The notes under the pieces are model-generated. The model did not search any database, was not told the origin of the DNA, and saw only the letters and a program-made list of their open reading frames with translations. Shown in pieces: positions 61,362 through 64,000 of a stretch of 64,000 nucleotides of DNA (positions within the stretch are counted from its first letter, which is position 1; each line of letters opens with the position of its first letter). The DNA lies in NCBI GenBank assembly GCA_949286705.1, contig CASEDF010000001.1, positions 124,001 through 188,000 of the forward strand, given 5' to 3'. This DNA is from an uncultured bacterium. Its GTDB lineage: Bacteria > Cyanobacteriota > Vampirovibrionia > Gastranaerophilales > Gastranaerophilaceae. The position numbers were made by a program, and so were the translations under genes.

Positions 61362-62135
61362 ATGAAAAAGATTTTATTTTTAGTTATTGCGGTAATTTTT
61401 TCCGCAGGATATATTTTGGCAGCAGAAAATTCTGTTGATGAAAGCTCTGTGCCTGTAGAAAATACTATACAAGAAGTTGTTGTACCACAAGCAGATGCAG
61501 CTAATGAGGAAGTAATAGTTCGTGAACAGACTATTCAACAAAAAATAAATGATGTGGCTTTTAAAATTCTTAACGCAAATAAAATTGATAAAAGAATTAT
61601 ATTTGTATATGATAAAAAAGCTAAAAAATCATTGCTAAAATCTGCAGATGAGGTTACTAAAAGACAGGTCGTATTATATGAAAATGATATTAAGTTCATA
61701 TCTAATGAGGATGAGCTTGCAGCATTTTTAGCACGTGGAATTTCAATGGCTTTAAAATCATTCGGAGGTGTTTGGAATGGCAGTTTAAATGCAGTTGAAG
61801 TAAAGGCTGCTCCTAAAATTTATGAAATATTTGCGGATAAAAGGGCTGTTGATTTTATGGTTAATGCGGGATATCATCCTGTAGGACTTATAACATATTT
61901 GAATAAAGCATTTCCTCAAAAAAGGTTTGATAGATTTTCAAATACGAATTTAACCTCTAAAAGGCTTGCCATAATTTATGAATATATTTATACAAAATAT
62001 CCTTATTATCTTAAAAATAATAAATACTTTGAATCCGAAAGCTATCAAAATTTTTTGTTGAATTCGCAATATAACAGAAAATTGTTGGAAAATAAGATAA
62101 AAAACAAATCTCACGAGGAATTAAAATATGAGTAA
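61362..62135 (+). CDS. Exported M48-peptidase-like protein with a lost zinc site
   Basis: A 257-residue protein with a signal peptide (MKKILFLVIAVIFSAGYILA), an acidic linker, and an M48-like helical domain (about 60-230). Where M48 enzymes have DELA.VLAHE(I/L)xH, this reads DELAAFLARGISMAL (118-131), so both zinc His and the catalytic Glu are replaced. The third-ligand segment EIFADKRAVDFMVNAGYHP (155-173) keeps the Glu and the GYDP-like turn. It is probably a non-catalytic M48 relative acting as an envelope chaperone. It overlaps the next gene by 8 bp. Confidence 0.68.
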   Translation: MKKILFLVIAVIFSAGYILAAENSVDESSVPVENTIQEVVVPQADAANEEVIVREQTIQQKINDVAFKILNANKIDKRIIFVYDKKAKKSLLKSADEVTKRQVVLYENDIKFISNEDELAAFLARGISMALKSFGGVWNGSLNAVEVKAAPKIYEIFADKRAVDFMVNAGYHPVGLITYLNKAFPQKRFDRFSNTNLTSKRLAIIYEYIYTKYPYYLKNNKYFESESYQNFLLNSQYNRKLLENKIKNKSHEELKYE

Positions 62136-62688
62136 ATTCATCTTGGTTATGCTTTGTTTTTTAATCTGTATGCCTGCATGTGCTGCCATTCTTACGGATG
62201 AACTTGTTGAGTCGACATTATACGATACAAATAAGCCGGAGGCGCATACATCTTATAATTATCAAAGCACGGAAAGGCTTCCTGTGAGGTTGAGAATTGT
62301 TGAAAAAATTTCGTCTGAAAAAGATGTATATGAAGGACAGGAAGTTTCTTTCAAGGTGCAGACAAGTGTTTATTACAAAGGAAAACTTGTAATAGAAAAA
62401 GGTACAATTGTGCCTGCAAGAGTTGAAACTCTTGTCAAAAGCGGCATGAATGGTATACCTGCAGGTATTATTGTCGGGAATTTTAGTTTTGAAAATATTT
62501 CAAAGGGGCAAATTACTGATAGTTATGAAATTACAGGTCAGGACAGAAGTCTGTGGGTTTTTCCGTTGAAATGGGCTTTAACTTTTCTTCCGCCGACCGG
62601 ATCTTTAACTAATTTTATAAAAGGCGGACATGCTAAATTAAAAGAAGATAAAACAATAGAAATTTATTATTACCCGAATTGGATATAA
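62128..62688 (+). CDS. Exported protein of unknown function
   Basis: A 186-residue product with signal peptide (MSKFILVMLCFLICMPACA, possibly a lipoprotein-like Cys). It is followed by a beta-rich domain (LPVRLRIVEKISSEKDVYEGQEVSFKVQ, then GTIVPARVETLVKSGMNGIPAGIIVGNF). I recognise no family. It overlaps the M48-like gene by 8 bp; the pair probably acts together in the envelope. Confidence 0.7.
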   Translation: MSKFILVMLCFLICMPACAAILTDELVESTLYDTNKPEAHTSYNYQSTERLPVRLRIVEKISSEKDVYEGQEVSFKVQTSVYYKGKLVIEKGTIVPARVETLVKSGMNGIPAGIIVGNFSFENISKGQITDSYEITGQDRSLWVFPLKWALTFLPPTGSLTNFIKGGHAKLKEDKTIEIYYYPNWI

Positions 62689-62690
62689 TT

Positions 62691-63032
62691 ATGGATGATA
62701 TATTTGAACGACTTGTGAAGTCTGAATTCCGCAGCAGATTTAAGCTTAAAGATAGGGATAAATTGTATATCAAAGAAAAAGGTCTTGATACAATAAGGCG
62801 CCATGCTGAAGAGTTTATTGCAAAAAGAATTGCACCTGCCAATATCCTAAATGACGGAAAGCAAACTCCAATGAAGGGTCATCCTGTTTTTATAGCACAG
62901 CATGCAACAGCTTCCTGTTGCAGAAAATGTATTAATAAATGGCATAAAATTTCCTGCGGCAGAGAACTTTCCGCAAAAGAACAGGAGTATCTTGTGAATA
63001 TTATTATGCAATGGATTGAACAACAAATGTAA
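62691..63032 (+). CDS. DUF4186 family protein
   Basis: About 113 residues from ATG 62691 (MDDIFERL); the frame is open to a TTG at 62679. The family hallmarks are FRSRFKLKDRDKLYIKEKGLD, DGKQTPMKGHPVFIAQHATA and CCRKCINKWHKI, with a Cys/His set that may bind a metal. The DUF4186 function is not known. It follows the exported protein by 2 bp. Confidence 0.85.
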   Translation: MDDIFERLVKSEFRSRFKLKDRDKLYIKEKGLDTIRRHAEEFIAKRIAPANILNDGKQTPMKGHPVFIAQHATASCCRKCINKWHKISCGRELSAKEQEYLVNIIMQWIEQQM

Positions 63033-63100
63033 CAGAATTTCTACAGATTTTACAAAACCACTTTTTTTATAATAGAATTATATTAAGGGATACAAGATAT

Positions 63101-63751
63101 ATGAAAAAAATAATTTCTGCAAAAGAAGCTGCAAATATGATAAAAGACGGTTCTTCAATTATGGTCGGCGGATTTTTGAGCTGCGGCACACCCGACAAGA
63201 TTATCGATGAGCTTGTAAAATTGAATGTATCAGATTTGACAATGATTTGTAATGACACATCAACACCCGGAAATGACAGAGGCAAACTCATAGAAAACAG
63301 ACAGGTCAAAAAGGTTATAGCTTCTCATATCGGTACAAATCCCGAAACCGGACGCCAGATGCATGACGGCGAAATTGAGGTGGAACTTGTTCCTATGGGG
63401 ACATTGATTGAAAAAATAAGAGCAAAAGGTACAGGGCTTGGAGGTGTTTTGACTCCTACAGGCGTCGGAACGATTATTGAAGAAGATAAACAAACTATGA
63501 CCATTGACGGTAAAAAATATATCTTTGAAAAACCTTTGGGCGCTGATTTTGCATTAATTTACGGAACAAAAGTTGACAGATACGGTAATGTATCATTTGA
63601 AGGTACAACAAGGAATCATAATACTATAATGGCAACTGCTGCAGAAACCGTAATTGTTCAGGCAGACGAGCTTGTAGATTGTCTGGATCCCAATGAAGTT
63701 GTAATACCGGGGCTTTTTATAGATTATGTTGTTGCAGGTGAGGAGAATTAA
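63101..63751 (+). CDS. atoD: CoA-transferase subunit A (3-oxoacid/acetate type)
   Basis: A 216-residue alpha subunit of a two-subunit family I CoA transferase. It has MVGGFLSCGTPDKIIDEL, GTNPETGRQMHDGEIEVELVPMGTL and GLGGVLTPTGVGT, followed by FALIYGTKVDRYGNVSFEGTTRN. The beta subunit starts immediately behind. The acyl acceptor (acetate, acetoacetate or butyrate) is not settled by sequence; in gut anaerobes such enzymes serve short-chain fatty-acid metabolism. It stands 68 bp after the DUF4186 gene. Confidence 0.92.
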   Translation: MKKIISAKEAANMIKDGSSIMVGGFLSCGTPDKIIDELVKLNVSDLTMICNDTSTPGNDRGKLIENRQVKKVIASHIGTNPETGRQMHDGEIEVELVPMGTLIEKIRAKGTGLGGVLTPTGVGTIIEEDKQTMTIDGKKYIFEKPLGADFALIYGTKVDRYGNVSFEGTTRNHNTIMATAAETVIVQADELVDCLDPNEVVIPGLFIDYVVAGEEN

Positions 63752-64000
63752 ATGGCAGTAGCGTTACAGGAATTATCAAAAGAAAAAATCCGCGAAATTA
63801 TTGCAAAAAGAGCCGCAAAAGAATTTCAAAACGGTGACGTGGTTACTCTCGGTATAGGTTTGCCTACTGCTGTTGCCGATTATGTGCCGGAAGGAATTAA
63901 CGTAACTTTTCAATCCGAAAACGGACTTTTGGGAGTAGGGAAAAGCCAGAAAGGCGATTTTATTGATAAAAAAATTATAAACGCAGGCGGCGGATATGTG
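63752..64000 (+). CDS. atoA: CoA-transferase subunit B, N-terminal part (cut by window edge)
   Basis: The ATG at 63752 follows the stop of subunit A at once, with GGTGAGGAG upstream. The visible 83 residues begin MAVALQELSKEKIREIIAKRAA and include the conserved GDVVTLGIGLPTAVADYVP. The catalytic-glutamate motif SENGLLGVG sits near residue 65. This is the expected beta subunit of the same enzyme. The frame runs off the window end. Confidence 0.92.
   Translation, partial: MAVALQELSKEKIREIIAKRAAKEFQNGDVVTLGIGLPTAVADYVPEGINVTFQSENGLLGVGKSQKGDFIDKKIINAGGGYV

Noticed and set aside
1-64000. tRNA, rRNA and CRISPR arrays
   Set aside because: I looked for TTCGANTC-type T loops, rRNA-like stretches and regularly spaced repeats on both strands and saw none.

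Overview
The window reads as a chromosomal stretch of an AT-rich, Gram-negative-type (diderm) bacterium. I infer a gut member of the non-photosynthetic cyanobacterial sister class (Vampirovibrionia/Melainabacteria, order Gastranaerophilales). The grounds are low G+C, outer-membrane factors and a porin, a cyanobacteria-like primary sigma factor, pseudopilins with a near-invariant FTLAEVLITLGIIG N-terminus, and several small proteins of a lineage-restricted look. No rRNA, tRNA, CRISPR array, prophage or intact IS was seen.

Layout. 1-12.7 kb: a cut TPR gene, xerC, a pseudopilin, an efflux cluster (MarR regulator, membrane fusion protein, two DHA2 pumps, divergent outer-membrane factor), small secreted proteins and pgk. 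12.7-26 kb: recJ, aroC, a TIM-barrel hydrolase, an XRE regulator facing a 20-codon ORF, dnaN beside an AT-rich region with DnaA-box-like repeats (candidate oriC), aroB-aroK, der and metG. 26-40 kb: U32 peptidase, TPR protein, a second pseudopilin interrupted by palindromic repeats, an amino-acid decarboxylase, a porin, hisS with two small genes, a C-terminal-processing protease, tdk, a TrmB regulator, gloA and xerD. 40-49 kb: histidine kinase, dnaG-rpoD, two paralogous small genes with flanking inverted repeats, a LuxR-type regulator, lepA, an AbrB-like protein and bioD. 49-54 kb: a candidate type I toxin-antitoxin locus with an XRE gene, prmC, a second histidine kinase, a phosphopantetheinyl transferase, a radical SAM protein and galE. 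54-64 kb: a sugar porter, a ferredoxin-nitroreductase, a second efflux cluster with the same layout as the first, secreted proteins including a catalytically dead M48-like peptidase, and the start of a CoA-transferase operon.

The two most interesting signals are these. (1) Both pseudopilin genes carry the same leader, with a strong Shine-Dalgarno site, an ATG, eight codons and then a run of 9 or 10 G. In both, the run as sequenced puts the ATG out of frame with the pilin. Changing each run by one base in opposite directions restores the frame, which is the signature of slipped-strand phase variation. (2) Around 49.44-49.69 kb a 33-codon hydrophobic ORF has a perfect extended Shine-Dalgarno sequence, a consensus promoter and a 5' leader able to mask the Shine-Dalgarno. 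A structured RNA with its own promoter and terminator is encoded antisense to its 3' half. This is the architecture of a type I toxin-antitoxin pair.

Most gene functions are housekeeping: replication, translation, the shikimate pathway, glycolysis and pyrimidine salvage. Accessory biology is concentrated in the two tripartite efflux systems, the pseudopilins, the palindromic repeats and the 49-kb toxin-antitoxin-like locus.
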